Positions 25,475 to 33,975 are shown, counted from the stretch's first letter. The stretch is 64,000 bases of DNA from Paracoccaceae bacterium (GCA_006226775.1 SBGD01000031.1:1-64000), one strand, 5' to 3'. The notes: a model not told the origin generated them from the sequence alone. A program made the numbers and translations.

Positions 25475-27739
25475 CTATTGCCTCTGCCGACAGCCGCTGG
25501 CCGCTGCCGGATCGGCATCCCCCCGGCGCTCGGCCTCCGGCGGGGCGTCGAAGATCCGGGCCGTCGTCGCATGAAGCCGGACCGGCAGCGCCCGCCCCGC
25601 CGAGCGCACCACGGTGAGCGTGGCTTCCTGCACCACCGTCACCATGGCGCCAGCGGGCAGGTCCCGGGGCAGGGCGGTGACGCCGACGTAGATCGCGCCG
25701 TTGACGTAAAGCCCGGTGGCGTGCAGCCGGAAGCCGATGCCCTCCTCGGTGGTGATCTCCAGCCGGTCGCCGGCATTGATGTCGTGCCAGGGATTGCCCA
25801 GCGGGTGGATCGCCAGAAGCGTCGCGCCCTTGCGCGCGGCGGCGCGGGTGGTGGTGCCGAAGATCTGGCCCTGGGCATGGATCGTCGCCTCCTGCTGTGG
25901 CAGATCGCCCGGCGCGGGCGGATCGGACGACCAGGTCTGCGCGCCGCCCACCGCCGGCCCGCGCAGCCGCCCGCCGGTCTGGTTGCGAACGTGGATCAGC
26001 CCGTCGCAGTCGTGCAGCCGCGCCGTCCAGGCGCCGTCGCCGCCAATCACGTGGAACGCCTTCTCCGCCCCGCGGATCCGGCAATCGCCCAGGTCGAATC
26101 GCCCGCGGAACTGCCGCAGCCGGATCGCCTCGGAGGTGCCGTGGACGGTGTCGATGGTATGGCCCTCGCAGACCACGTCCAGCGTGCCATGCCGCTGCAA
26201 AGCGATCCGCGTGCCGGGATAGGTCTCGAATTTCGAGGTCCCGCTGCCCTTGCAGAGGATGCCGTAGTATTGCCGTGCCGGATCGGGCGCGATGCCGGTG
26301 GCGATCTGGTGGCAGACGCTGATCCGCTTGCGGTTGACCCGCCCGCGCTGTTCGACGCAGGCATAGGCATCCGACAGATCCCCGACCCCGATCCAGTAGG
26401 GATGGGCCAGCCCGACATGGGTGACCGGCCCGACCCGCGCGCCGGCGACGGCGGCCAGTTCCCAGCCCTTCTCGAAACCATGCGCCGAGCCGTCGATCGG
26501 CGTCAGCACGTCAAGCTCAAGGTCTTCGGGGTGCCAGGTCTCCTCGATGGCATAGGCGGTCTTGTCCAGCGTCTCGCGGCCCCCGGGCGGGGCGTAGCGG
26601 CCGCCCCAATGGGCCAGGAACAGCATGTTGCTCGGGGTATTGGTGCGCCCGAAGGTGCCGACCCGCATCACCGGCCTGTCGATCCAGCCGACCACGGCGG
26701 TCAGGATCGACGGGTCGCTGTCGACATAGGGGTCGTTCTCGTCCCGCCGCACCCTCGCCGCGCGACAGACCAGCGCGCGCAGCCGGACGCCGCTGATCCT
26801 GGGCTGCGCGGTGTCGGTGTAATAGCCGGTCCGGGCACCGGCGACGACGCCGTCCTGGCCGCGGTTGGAGGGCTTGGAGCCGTAGTAGCTGTATTGCCCG
26901 ATGATCCGGTCGCCCTCCCAGGCGGCACCCGAGGCGGCGAGGTTCAGCCCGGTCTGGAAGGTCTGGAAATTGGTCCACAGGTCGCCGCTGTGCGACCAGA
27001 CCGCCTTGATGTCGAACTGGCGGGTGATGTCGATGAACCGGCCCGCGCCGGGGTTGAAATGGACGATGCCGCCCATGCCGCCGGGGTTCAGCGTCACGCG
27101 GTAATCCGCGGGCGGCACCTCGTGCTGCACCATCTCGGCGATTTCCGAGCCGAAATAGCCGTGGTCTTTCGGCAGGTTGGCCAGCACATCCGCGCGGAAC
27201 ACCGCCACGCGGATATCCTCGGCCCGTTCGACGAAGAAATCGAAGGGCCAGGCATCTTGGCCGTCCTCGGTGCGCCGCCGGATGAAGCTGCGCACGAAGA
27301 AGTCGCCGACCGCCCGGCAGACCCCCAGCCCGGCCAGCCGCGCGTAGCGATCCGCCAGCAGAAAGCCGTTGATCGCATTGCTGCCGCCGTCGCGGTAGGG
27401 GCCGTAGACCGCTGCATTGGCGCCATCCAGATCGCCCTCGGCAAGCTGCCGCCAGCGCAGGTCGGGCATATGGCCGAAATGCTGCGGCGAGGGCAGGCTC
27501 TCGGGGACCACGTTCGGCATGTCGGGAATCCAGACCGCGCCGCCGCGCCAGCGGTAGACCTCGGTCCCGGCCACGAAGGTCTCGCCTTCGCGCAGCCGCC
27601 CGCCCCGGGCCAGCCAGGCCAGGGCGGCCTCGCGGGTGGCGAACTGCCCCTGGGCGCGGGCCTGGGGTGCGGCAACCGTGCCGACCAGCGGCGCGGCCGC
27701 CGCGCCGGCCATGAACCTGCGGCGGTCAAGCATCGGCAA
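25475..27739 (-). CDS. Large Tat-exported protein of unknown function
   Basis: I do not recognise this 754-residue protein. It begins with a twin-arginine signal (DRRRFMAGAAAAPLVGTVAAPQARA), so it is probably exported folded. The body is rich in short beta-strands, Gly, Asp and aromatic residues. The stretch from about residue 520 to 620 (RISVCHQIATGI, FETYPGTRIALQRHG, AFHVIGGDGAW) has the rhythm of a beta-helix or beta-propeller, perhaps polysaccharide- or surface-related. It stands alone between pdxY and a GNAT gene with its own gaps on both sides. Codon use matches the neighbours. Confidence 0.75.
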   Translation of the reverse strand: MPMLDRRRFMAGAAAAPLVGTVAAPQARAQGQFATREAALAWLARGGRLREGETFVAGTEVYRWRGGAVWIPDMPNVVPESLPSPQHFGHMPDLRWRQLAEGDLDGANAAVYGPYRDGGSNAINGFLLADRYARLAGLGVCRAVGDFFVRSFIRRRTEDGQDAWPFDFFVERAEDIRVAVFRADVLANLPKDHGYFGSEIAEMVQHEVPPADYRVTLNPGGMGGIVHFNPGAGRFIDITRQFDIKAVWSHSGDLWTNFQTFQTGLNLAASGAAWEGDRIIGQYSYYGSKPSNRGQDGVVAGARTGYYTDTAQPRISGVRLRALVCRAARVRRDENDPYVDSDPSILTAVVGWIDRPVMRVGTFGRTNTPSNMLFLAHWGGRYAPPGGRETLDKTAYAIEETWHPEDLELDVLTPIDGSAHGFEKGWELAAVAGARVGPVTHVGLAHPYWIGVGDLSDAYACVEQRGRVNRKRISVCHQIATGIAPDPARQYYGILCKGSGTSKFETYPGTRIALQRHGTLDVVCEGHTIDTVHGTSEAIRLRQFRGRFDLGDCRIRGAEKAFHVIGGDGAWTARLHDCDGLIHVRNQTGGRLRGPAVGGAQTWSSDPPAPGDLPQQEATIHAQGQIFGTTTRAAARKGATLLAIHPLGNPWHDINAGDRLEITTEEGIGFRLHATGLYVNGAIYVGVTALPRDLPAGAMVTVVQEATLTVVRSAGRALPVRLHATTARIFDAPPEAERRGDADPAAASGCRQRQ

Positions 27740-27887
27740 TCCTCACGGTTGCGACCGGCCCCGCGGGATGCGGCGGCCGGTCCTCGCCGATGATGGTGCC
27801 GCGATGACGCGCGCGGCTCAAGGGCGAAAAGCGGCAAGGCCCGGTCACGATGCCGGGACCGGTGGGTTCCCGCCGCCGCCGCGGGGC

Positions 27888-28181
27888 TCAGCCCTGCAAG
27901 ACGTCCTGCCATTCGGGATGCCGCGCGATCTGGGCCTTGGCGAAGGGACAGAGCGGCACGATCCGGCGGCCTTCGCGGCGGGCATCCTCGACGCCGCGGC
28001 GCACCAGCGCCTGGCCGACACCGCGCCCGCGCAGCGCATCCGGCACGCCGGTGTGGTCGATGATGATCGTGCTGGTCCCGGCGCGGGAATAGGTCATCTC
28101 GGCCTCGTGGCCATCCACCACCGCCGCGTAGCGGCCCTTGCTGGCGGTTTCCTCGCGGGTGATCTCGAACTCATCGCTCAT
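27888..28181 (-). CDS. GNAT N-acetyltransferase, YjdJ type
   Basis: This 97-residue small GNAT-like domain has the acetyl-CoA loop RGRGVGQALVRRGVEDAR and a C-terminal PLCPFAKAQIARHPEW, the signature of the short YjdJ/Gtf2-like family. The substrate is unknown. It overlaps the upstream hydrolase by 11 bases and is the distal gene of the ring-cleavage protein/hydrolase set, so it is probably co-expressed in an electrophile or quinone response. Confidence 0.85.
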   Translation of the reverse strand: MSDEFEITREETASKGRYAAVVDGHEAEMTYSRAGTSTIIIDHTGVPDALRGRGVGQALVRRGVEDARREGRRIVPLCPFAKAQIARHPEWQDVLQG

Positions 28182-28893
28182 CGGCGTCTCCCTTGTCGTT
28201 CAAGTGTTTGCGCAGCCAGGCGGCCTCGTCGGCGACGATGCCATGACCTGCGCCCGGAATGATGATCGTGTCGACCGCGGCCCCCATCGCGCCCAGCACC
28301 GCGGCGCTGTCGCGCACCCGGGCCAGCGGGATATGCGGATCCTGCGCGTGACAGCCCAGCAGCACCGGCACGCCATCGAGCCGACCGTCGTAGTCGAAGC
28401 GTTTCGCCGGGCGATTGTAAAGCTCTGCCAGCGGAAGGCCACCCGCCTCGCCGGTGCCGACAAGCCCGCCCGAGAGGGCCGCGACCGCGCGGAACGGCCG
28501 GGCCAAGCGCGCCGCCGCCTCGATGGCCAGGCAGGCGCCCTGCGAGAACCCGGCCAGGACGGTGCGCTCGGGGCCGAAGCCCTGGGCGGCGAGGTCGTCG
28601 AGCAGCGCCGAGACGACGCTCAGCCCGCTGCCGAGACCCGGCTCGTTGGCGGCAAGCGGTGCGAGGAAGCTGTCGGGCCACCAGGACCGGCCCGCCGCCT
28701 GCGGCGCGAGCACGGCAAGATCGGGCAGGGCGAGGTGATCGGCCAGCCCGACCATGTCCTCGGGCGCGCCGCCGCGGCCATGGATCATCACCAGCGCCAG
28801 CCGCGCCCGCGCCAGCGGCGCCCCGGCGCTGACCAGCCGTTGGCCGCTGTGCGGGCCGCTGCCGCGGGTGGTCCTGCCCGGCCCGCCGCTCAT
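28171..28893 (-). CDS. Alpha/beta hydrolase, phospholipase/carboxylesterase (MhqD-like)
   Basis: This 240-residue serine hydrolase has the oxyanion region MIHGRGGAPEDMVGLA, the nucleophile elbow GFSQGACLA, an acid in CHAQDPHIPLA and the catalytic His in GAGHGI. It overlaps the upstream VOC gene by 4 bases and the GNAT gene by 11. Pairing of such a hydrolase with an MhqO-type ring-cleavage dioxygenase is known from the Bacillus mhq genes, which respond to hydroquinones. A similar role is inferred here from gene order only. Confidence 0.85.
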   Translation of the reverse strand: MSGGPGRTTRGSGPHSGQRLVSAGAPLARARLALVMIHGRGGAPEDMVGLADHLALPDLAVLAPQAAGRSWWPDSFLAPLAANEPGLGSGLSVVSALLDDLAAQGFGPERTVLAGFSQGACLAIEAAARLARPFRAVAALSGGLVGTGEAGGLPLAELYNRPAKRFDYDGRLDGVPVLLGCHAQDPHIPLARVRDSAAVLGAMGAAVDTIIIPGAGHGIVADEAAWLRKHLNDKGDADER

Positions 28894-29813
28894 GCCGGCA
28901 CCCGGATCTCGGGCAGCACGCGCTCGATCCGCGCGCGCTGGGCCTCGTGTTGCGCCGGCAGTTTCAGCGCCTGGCCGAGGCGGTCGGGATCCTCGTCGAC
29001 CGCAAAGCCCGGCGGATCGGTCGCGATCTCGAAGAGCACACCGCCCGGGGTGCGAAAATAGATCGCGTCGAAATACTGCCGGTCGATCACCGGCGTGACC
29101 TCGAGGCCGATTTCGGAGAGATGCGCCCGCCAGCCCTGCTGTTCCTCGGCGCTACGGGCGCGAAAGGCGACGTGGTGGATGGTGCCCGCGCCGGGCCGGC
29201 CGATGGAGCGCGCATCCGAGGTCATCAGGTCCACCGCCGATCCCCGCTCGGGCGCGGAGGAGCGATAGCGCAGCCGTGTCTCGCTGCCGCCGGTGCCGCC
29301 GGTGGCCGGGGTGTCGCCGCCTTCGCGGACATAGCCCATCGCCTCGAGCACCCGGGCGGTTGCCTCGGTCTCGTCAAGCCAGAGCGTCACCGAGTGACAG
29401 CCGCCGTCGCGCGCGCCGCCCTCGATCAGTTCGACCCGCAGGCCGTCGGGGTCCTTCAGCGCGATCGCGCGGTCGCCGAAGCGCTCGAAGGGGCCGTCGA
29501 AATCCACCGCGGCCTCGGCCAGATCGCCCATCCAGGCATCGAGATCCGCCACCGCATAGGCCACGGCAGAGGCCATGCCGGCCCCCGCGCGGCCCGGGCC
29601 GGCATCGACGAAGGGAAAGAAGGTCATGATCGACCCCGGCGCCGCCGCGGCATTGCCGTAGTAGAGGTGATAGGTGCCCGGCTCGTCGAAGTTCACCGTG
29701 CGCTTGACCAGCCGCTGGCCCAGCGTGCCGACCCAGAAGTCGAGATTGCCCTGCGGCGGGCCGGAAATGGCGGTGACGTGATGCAGGCCGGGGATGGCGC
29801 CGGGTCGGGACAT
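28890..29813 (-). CDS. VOC-family ring-cleaving dioxygenase (MhqO-like)
   Basis: This 307-residue protein consists of two glyoxalase/VOC modules. Metal ligands appear as His in GLHHVTAISG, His in GAGTIHHVAFRA and Glu in GVLFEIATDPPGF, the pattern of hydroquinone-type ring-cleavage dioxygenases. The start at 29813 is preceded by AGAGGAGA. It heads a leftward unit with a hydrolase and a GNAT gene, next to a LysR gene. The substrate is unproven; quinone or catechol adducts are likely from family knowledge. Confidence 0.85.
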   Translation of the reverse strand: MSRPGAIPGLHHVTAISGPPQGNLDFWVGTLGQRLVKRTVNFDEPGTYHLYYGNAAAAPGSIMTFFPFVDAGPGRAGAGMASAVAYAVADLDAWMGDLAEAAVDFDGPFERFGDRAIALKDPDGLRVELIEGGARDGGCHSVTLWLDETEATARVLEAMGYVREGGDTPATGGTGGSETRLRYRSSAPERGSAVDLMTSDARSIGRPGAGTIHHVAFRARSAEEQQGWRAHLSEIGLEVTPVIDRQYFDAIYFRTPGGVLFEIATDPPGFAVDEDPDRLGQALKLPAQHEAQRARIERVLPEIRVPA

Positions 29814-29955
29814 GGGCTTTCTCCTCTGGAGATCCGCGCCACCGTGAGGACAGGCGACAGGGATGTGTGTGCAACGAATGCTGCTTATGTAGGGCAAAGG
29901 CTGCGCGGCGAAAGCCGTTGCCGGGTGAAACCCGCGCGGCGGCCGGCGCGGCGGC

Positions 29956-30864
29956 CTATTCGCGCTCCCAGGGGAAATCGCTGGCGGTCCTGACCAGGTG
30001 GTCGACGAACAGCCGCAGGCGGGCGGGCTGATGGCGGTTCGGGCGGAACAGCACATGGATGTCGCGGTCAGGCCAGGTCCGGTAATCGGGCAGCAGCGCC
30101 TGCAACCGCCCCGCCTGCAGATGTTCGGCGACATAGAAGACCGGCAGGAGGGCGATGCCCACGCCCTCGACCGCCGCGCGGCACAGCATGTCGCCGGAAT
30201 CCGAGCGCAGCGAGCCTTGCAGCGCCACCCGCCCCACCTGGCCCGCCGCATCGCGGTAGCGCCATTCATGCGGCCCGGCGGTGCCCGAATAGGCCAGCAC
30301 GTCGTGCCCGGCCAGGTCCGCAGGGGTCTCGGGCCTGCCCCGGCGGTCGAGATAGGCGGCGCTGGCGCAGAGCAGGAAGGGGCAGGAGGCCAGCCGCCGG
30401 GTCATCAGCGAGGAATCGTCCAGCGCGCCGATCCGCACCACCACGTCATGACCGTCGCGCACCGGGTCGATGAACCGGTCGGTCAGGCTGACGTCCAGCG
30501 TCACATGCGGATGGCTGCGGGCAAAGCGCGCGGCGCAGCCGGTCAGGTATTTCACCCCCAGGCTTTGCGGCAGGCTGACCCGCAGTGGCCCGCGGGGGTG
30601 CGATTTCAGCGCGTGAAGCTCTTCCTCGGCCTCCTGAAGGTCGGTCAGCGCGCGTTTGGCCCGGTCGACATAGATCGCGCCCTCCTCGGTGACGGCGACG
30701 TGGCGGGTGGTGCGGTTGAGCAGCTTGACCTGCAAGGCCTGTTCGAGGTTCTGCACCTGCTTGGAGACCGCGGAACTGGTCATCCCGAGCCGCCGCGCCG
30801 CACCGGCAAAGCTGCCTTCCTCGACCACCGCGACGAAGACACCGATGCGCGAGATGTGATCCAT
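29956..30864 (-). CDS. LysR-family transcriptional regulator
   Basis: The 302 residues comprise an N-terminal winged helix-turn-helix (GSFAGAARRLGMTSSAVSKQVQNLE, residues 16-40) and a substrate-binding domain of the CrgA/DhcR type (VSLPQSLGVKYL, GIALLPVFYVAEHLQ). The start MDHISRIG at 30864 gives a standard LysR N terminus; a longer frame begins at 30900 but adds unrelated residues. It is divergent from doxX, and the 116-base gap contains a repeated 10-mer that could be its binding sites. It probably controls doxX and the VOC/hydrolase genes. Confidence 0.88.
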   Translation of the reverse strand: MDHISRIGVFVAVVEEGSFAGAARRLGMTSSAVSKQVQNLEQALQVKLLNRTTRHVAVTEEGAIYVDRAKRALTDLQEAEEELHALKSHPRGPLRVSLPQSLGVKYLTGCAARFARSHPHVTLDVSLTDRFIDPVRDGHDVVVRIGALDDSSLMTRRLASCPFLLCASAAYLDRRGRPETPADLAGHDVLAYSGTAGPHEWRYRDAAGQVGRVALQGSLRSDSGDMLCRAAVEGVGIALLPVFYVAEHLQAGRLQALLPDYRTWPDRDIHVLFRPNRHQPARLRLFVDHLVRTASDFPWERE

Positions 30865-30867
30865 CCG

Positions 30868-30918
30868 ATTATCAACCTTTTGGAACGGGTGAGACGCCAA
30901 TTCTCCATATTATCAACC
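30868..30918. promoter_or_regulatory. Two direct copies of attatcaacc between lysR and doxX
   Basis: The 10-mer attatcaacc occurs at 30868-30877 and 30909-30918, exactly 41 bases apart, which puts both copies on the same face of the helix (about four turns). They lie in the divergent lysR/doxX promoter region and are candidate LysR or polymerase contact sites. Confidence 0.45.
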
Positions 30919-30979
30919 CAGGCGCAATAGCCGATATAGGCCCCAGACGAACACACACCCTTTTGACAGGAGACAGACA

Positions 30980-31411
30980 ATGACCTTCGCATCCGAGACC
31001 AACCTTGGCGCAACCCTCACCCGGCTGTCGCTGGGCGCCGTGCTTCTGGCCCACGGGCTGCTCAAGCTGCTGGTCTTCACCGTGCCCGGCACCGTGGCCT
31101 TCTTTGCCAGCCTCGGGCTGCCCGCGATTGCCGCCTATCTGACCATCTTCGCCGAAGTCGTCGGCGGCGTGGCGATCATTGCCGGCCTTTACACCCGCCT
31201 CGCGGCGATCCTGTCGCTGCCGGTCCTGATCGGCTCGTTCTGGGCCCATGCCGGCAATGGCTGGCTGTTCAGCGCCGAAGGCGGTGGCTGGGAATTCCCG
31301 CTGCTGCTGGTGGCCCTGGCCGTCGCGGTGGCCATCCAGGGCGGCGGCGCCTTTGCCCTGCGCCGGCTGCCGGTGATCGACGCCTACGTGCCGCAGGCGC
31401 TCAAGGCCTGA
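30980..31411 (+). CDS. DoxX-family inner-membrane protein (MhqP/YphA-like)
   Basis: The 143-residue protein has four hydrophobic segments and the DoxX signature LLAHGLLKLLVF near the N terminus, then PAIAAYLTIFAEVVGG and FWAHAGNGWLFSAEGGGWEFPLLL. DoxX proteins are linked to quinone or thiol redox stress, and MhqP of the Bacillus hydroquinone response belongs here. It is divergent from a LysR regulator and followed by a clear hairpin terminator, so it is monocistronic. The AGGAGACAGAC upstream is a good ribosome site. Confidence 0.88.
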   Translation: MTFASETNLGATLTRLSLGAVLLAHGLLKLLVFTVPGTVAFFASLGLPAIAAYLTIFAEVVGGVAIIAGLYTRLAAILSLPVLIGSFWAHAGNGWLFSAEGGGWEFPLLLVALAVAVAIQGGGAFALRRLPVIDAYVPQALKA

Positions 31412-31454
31412 CCTGCCCGCCGCCTGCCCGCCATATTTATTACCGCCGCCCATT

Positions 31455-31485
31455 TGCCCGAGGTGTCCATTGACAGCCTCGGGCA
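31455..31485. terminator. Hairpin between convergent doxX and small membrane protein gene
   Basis: A 9-bp stem (tgcccgagg / cctcgggca) with a 13-base loop lies between the convergent genes and can serve both. It has no strong T-run on either side. Confidence 0.6.
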
Positions 31486-31497
31486 TTTGCGCGGCGA

Positions 31498-31842
31498 TCA
31501 GCCGCCTTGCGGCGGCATGAAATTGGCGGCAAAGATCCAGAACCCGACATGCGCCGCCAGTCCCAGCAGCATGAGGGTGAAGAGAAACCGGCCCATTGGC
31601 CGGGTCAACTGACGCCCCGCGACATGGCCCTTGAACCTGCGGTTCGCGAGGTATCCGGGCAGCATCCTCTCGTGCAGCCAGTTGTAGCCGGGCGCGTGGT
31701 CCTTCCGCGCGATGGCGCGGGCGCCGACTAGGAACTTGTCGATCTGCCAGCCGACGAAGCCGACGAAGGCCAGCGCCGCCGATCCCAGCATCCACCAGAT
31801 GGTCCAGTCGATCTGCGTGAGCGGAACGCCCTGAATGGTCAT
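31498..31842 (-). CDS. Small membrane protein, unknown
   Basis: I do not recognise this 114-residue protein. It has two hydrophobic segments, WTIWWMLGSAALAFVGFVGW near the N terminus and FLFTLMLLGLAAHVGFWIFA near the C terminus, joined by a basic cytoplasmic-type loop of about 50 residues. It overlaps the upstream DUF3592 gene by 4 bases (ATGA-type), so the two are coupled and probably act together at the membrane. Confidence 0.7.
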   Translation of the reverse strand: MTIQGVPLTQIDWTIWWMLGSAALAFVGFVGWQIDKFLVGARAIARKDHAPGYNWLHERMLPGYLANRRFKGHVAGRQLTRPMGRFLFTLMLLGLAAHVGFWIFAANFMPPQGG

Positions 31843-32348
31843 GAGCCCTGCTCCTTCCTGCGGCGGCCGGTGGATGCCCCGCCGGCCATGAAGATATTGG
31901 CCACCCCGACAAACAGCAGGATGCCGATGATGGTGAATGTCCCGTGCCGGGTCTTGTCGCGCATCGCCGGGTCGATCTCGCGGATCTGCGGGTCCTCGGG
32001 CAGATAGCGGATCGGCACCCGCTCGGGCGGGTCGTGACGGTCGTGAAAGCCGCGGGTCACCTCCACCGTGCCGCGCCGCATCCTGTCGCCGACGGTAAAG
32101 CCGATGGTCATCTCGTAGGCATGGCGCGGCCGATCGGTGCCGCGGCGCACGACCCGCTTGGAGAGGATGGTGGCCCGGGTCTCGACGCCGTAGGCCTCGA
32201 GCCGGCCGTAGCGGCTGTCGGCGCGGTCAAGGCTCCACAGCCCGTAGAGCAGGGCCAGCACGAAGGGCAGCGACAGCACCGCCAGCCGGATCAGGGCCTG
32301 GCGGCGTGCGGCCCCCCGGGCCGGACGGGGGCCGCCGGGCTCAGGCAT
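31839..32348 (-). CDS. DUF3592-type membrane protein
   Basis: The 169-residue protein begins with a basic Pro/Arg-rich stretch, then a transmembrane helix (LIRLAVLSLPFVLALLYGLW), an extracytoplasmic beta domain with the DUF3592 pattern (ETRATILSKRVVRR, YEMTIGFTVGDRMRRGTVEV, VPIRYLPEDPQIREID) and a second C-terminal helix. The ATG at 32348 is preferred because it lies just inside the end of the upstream paralogue. Function is unknown. It forms a chain with a second DUF3592 gene upstream and a small membrane protein downstream. Confidence 0.75.
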   Translation of the reverse strand: MPEPGGPRPARGAARRQALIRLAVLSLPFVLALLYGLWSLDRADSRYGRLEAYGVETRATILSKRVVRRGTDRPRHAYEMTIGFTVGDRMRRGTVEVTRGFHDRHDPPERVPIRYLPEDPQIREIDPAMRDKTRHGTFTIIGILLFVGVANIFMAGGASTGRRRKEQGS

Positions 32349-32880
32349 CGCGGGCCGCCGTGGCGCTGCCGCCCCTGAGCCAGCGCCGAACCCGGGCCGC
32401 CGCAAGGAGCGCCGGGGCCAGGCAGACCAGCCCGATCAGGCCGATGGTCACGGGCAGGGCCCAGAGCTGCTCGAACCGGTCCTGGCGGACATCGGCCTTG
32501 CGGTCGGGGAGATACAGGATCTCGTGACGCGATCCGATCTCGTAATTCCAGTTGGGCGAGGATTGCCCGGTGCTGGCCTCGGTCATGGTGCCGTCGGAAA
32601 ACCGGTAGCGGAAGACCGGCGAATAATCGGTCGTCGCCCCGTCCCAGGGGGTCCACCCCTCCCAGGCATACACGCGGACCACCTCGGCGGTGGTGCGCTC
32701 GGCGCGGGCGACGAAGGCCTGGCTCTCCAGCGCCAGCAGCGCCGCGGCAGCGAGAAACAGGACCGGCAGCACGAAGATCAGCACCCAGACCCGCCAGGAG
32801 GCCTGCCGCCTGCCGTCGGGCGTGGTACGCAACAGGAAGGGCTGCGTGCGGTTCAGCCGGATGAGGGCGCGGCGGAGCAT
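32341..32880 (-). CDS. DUF3592-type membrane protein, paralogue
   Basis: The 179 residues have the same plan as the next gene: an N-terminal transmembrane helix (WVLIFVLPVLFLAAAALLAL), an outer domain (VFRYRFSDGTMTEASTGQSS, HEILYLPDRKADVRQDRFEQ) and a C-terminal helix. The DUF3592 pattern of a beta domain ending in a L/V-Y-L-P-D/E-x-P-like strand is visible in both proteins, so the pair probably arose by tandem duplication. Its end overlaps the downstream paralogue by 8 bases. No function can be given. Confidence 0.75.
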   Translation of the reverse strand: MLRRALIRLNRTQPFLLRTTPDGRRQASWRVWVLIFVLPVLFLAAAALLALESQAFVARAERTTAEVVRVYAWEGWTPWDGATTDYSPVFRYRFSDGTMTEASTGQSSPNWNYEIGSRHEILYLPDRKADVRQDRFEQLWALPVTIGLIGLVCLAPALLAAARVRRWLRGGSATAARDA

Positions 32881-32954
32881 GGCGGGGGTCCTTTTCCTGG
32901 CCGACCTCGGCCCCGCCTGCGCCGACATGCGGGTGCGGGGCGGGGCGCGCCAGT

Positions 32955-33377
32955 CTATTCGCCGGGCTGGGCCGAGAAGCTGTTGCCGATCGCGCGGCCC
33001 GCGGTCTGCACGCCGACACCGTGGCGCAGCACCATGAAGCCGAAGAGCGCCATCGACCCCGCCGCAAGCACCGAGCCGATCTTGGCCAGGGTCGCGCCCT
33101 GACCGGTCAGCGCCAGGATGATGCCTGGCGTCAGCAGCGCGACCGCCGCGAGGGCCAGCCCGAGGTGGATCACGGCCAGCCGGGTCTGCGCCGCCTGCGG
33201 CGTCAGCGCGTAGTAGCCGCCGAAGATCGACAGCGCCACGAAGCCGACCAGGTTCAGGTGGCCATGCGCCGGCGAAAGCGTGTGATCGTTGCTGGCCGAA
33301 ATCTGGATGCCCCAGATCATGCCGCAAAGCGCGCAAAGCGCCGCCGTGGCAAAGAACCATTTCGAGATCGATATCAT
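32955..33377 (-). CDS. Four-helix membrane protein resembling a haem-copper oxidase fragment
   Basis: The 140-residue protein has four hydrophobic helices. The segment SPAHGHLNLVGFVALSIFGGYY resembles a histidine-bearing helix of cytochrome-c-oxidase/NnrS-type proteins, and a second His lies in VIHLG. No copper site or full set of histidine ligands is present, so it is not an oxidase subunit itself. The start MISISKW at 33377 is chosen over GTG/ATG codons just upstream. It probably belongs to the same leftward group as the DUF3592 genes; function unknown. Confidence 0.65.
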   Translation of the reverse strand: MISISKWFFATAALCALCGMIWGIQISASNDHTLSPAHGHLNLVGFVALSIFGGYYALTPQAAQTRLAVIHLGLALAAVALLTPGIILALTGQGATLAKIGSVLAAGSMALFGFMVLRHGVGVQTAGRAIGNSFSAQPGE

Positions 33378-33435
33378 CGTTCCTGTCTCCCAATTCATGG
33401 ACGCGCGCCGCCGGGGCGCGCGTGATAACCGCCGG

Positions 33436-33891
33436 TCAGTCCGGGCCGACGAAGGTCATGCCGCTGGCCTCGGCCGCCGCCATCAGGGCGGGTATGTCGG
33501 GGGTGCCGGGCTCGGGCAGGGTGGTCTGGCCGTCGGGCAGCGGGGTGCCGACCGCGGTGAAGAACGCCTCGTGCATCTGCCCCGGCGCGTTGAGGATCAG
33601 CAGGCGCGCGGGGGTCTCTCCCACCGCCTGGAAGGCATGCACCGCGCCATCGGGAATGGCGACATACTCGCCCGCTCCGGCCCGGAAGGCCTTGTCACCG
33701 ATGCGGAAATCCACTGCGCCCTCGAGGACGAAAAAGGCTTCCGTCTCGCCCGCGTGATGGTTCGGCGGCGCGCCGGCGCCGACCGGGACGGTGCATTCGA
33801 CCAGGCAGTACTTGTTCATGACCTCGTCCGGAAAGGCGTGAAAGCGCAACAGGATATTCAGGACATTGTAGGTGCGGGGGCGGTCGGTCAT
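33436..33891 (-). CDS. Cupin-domain protein
   Basis: This 151-residue single-cupin protein has motif 1 as PPNHHAGETEAFFVLEG (two His and a Glu) and motif 2 as GEYVAIPDGAVHAFQ. This is a metal-binding beta-barrel as in small dioxygenases or sugar/quercetin-type cupins; the substrate is unknown. It is divergent from a TetR gene, and the 84-base gap holds an operator-like dyad, so it is probably the regulated target of that TetR protein. Confidence 0.85.
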   Translation of the reverse strand: MTDRPRTYNVLNILLRFHAFPDEVMNKYCLVECTVPVGAGAPPNHHAGETEAFFVLEGAVDFRIGDKAFRAGAGEYVAIPDGAVHAFQAVGETPARLLILNAPGQMHEAFFTAVGTPLPDGQTTLPEPGTPDIPALMAAAEASGMTFVGPD

Positions 33892-33922
33892 GGCCGAACT
33901 CCTTGCGACTCGGTGGCGATAA

Positions 33923-33952
33923 TGTATGATACTCAAGTCTCGTAATAATACA
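33923..33952. promoter_or_regulatory. Operator-like dyad between cupin and tetR genes
   Basis: TGTAT (33923-33927) and ATACA (33948-33952) are inverted arms with a 20-base interior, and agtctc is directly repeated at 33936 and 33954. The AT-rich segment stands out in a GC-rich region and lies where a divergent TetR operator would be expected. Confidence 0.35.
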
Positions 33953-33975
33953 ATAGTCTCATAAGGGGCGCAGGC

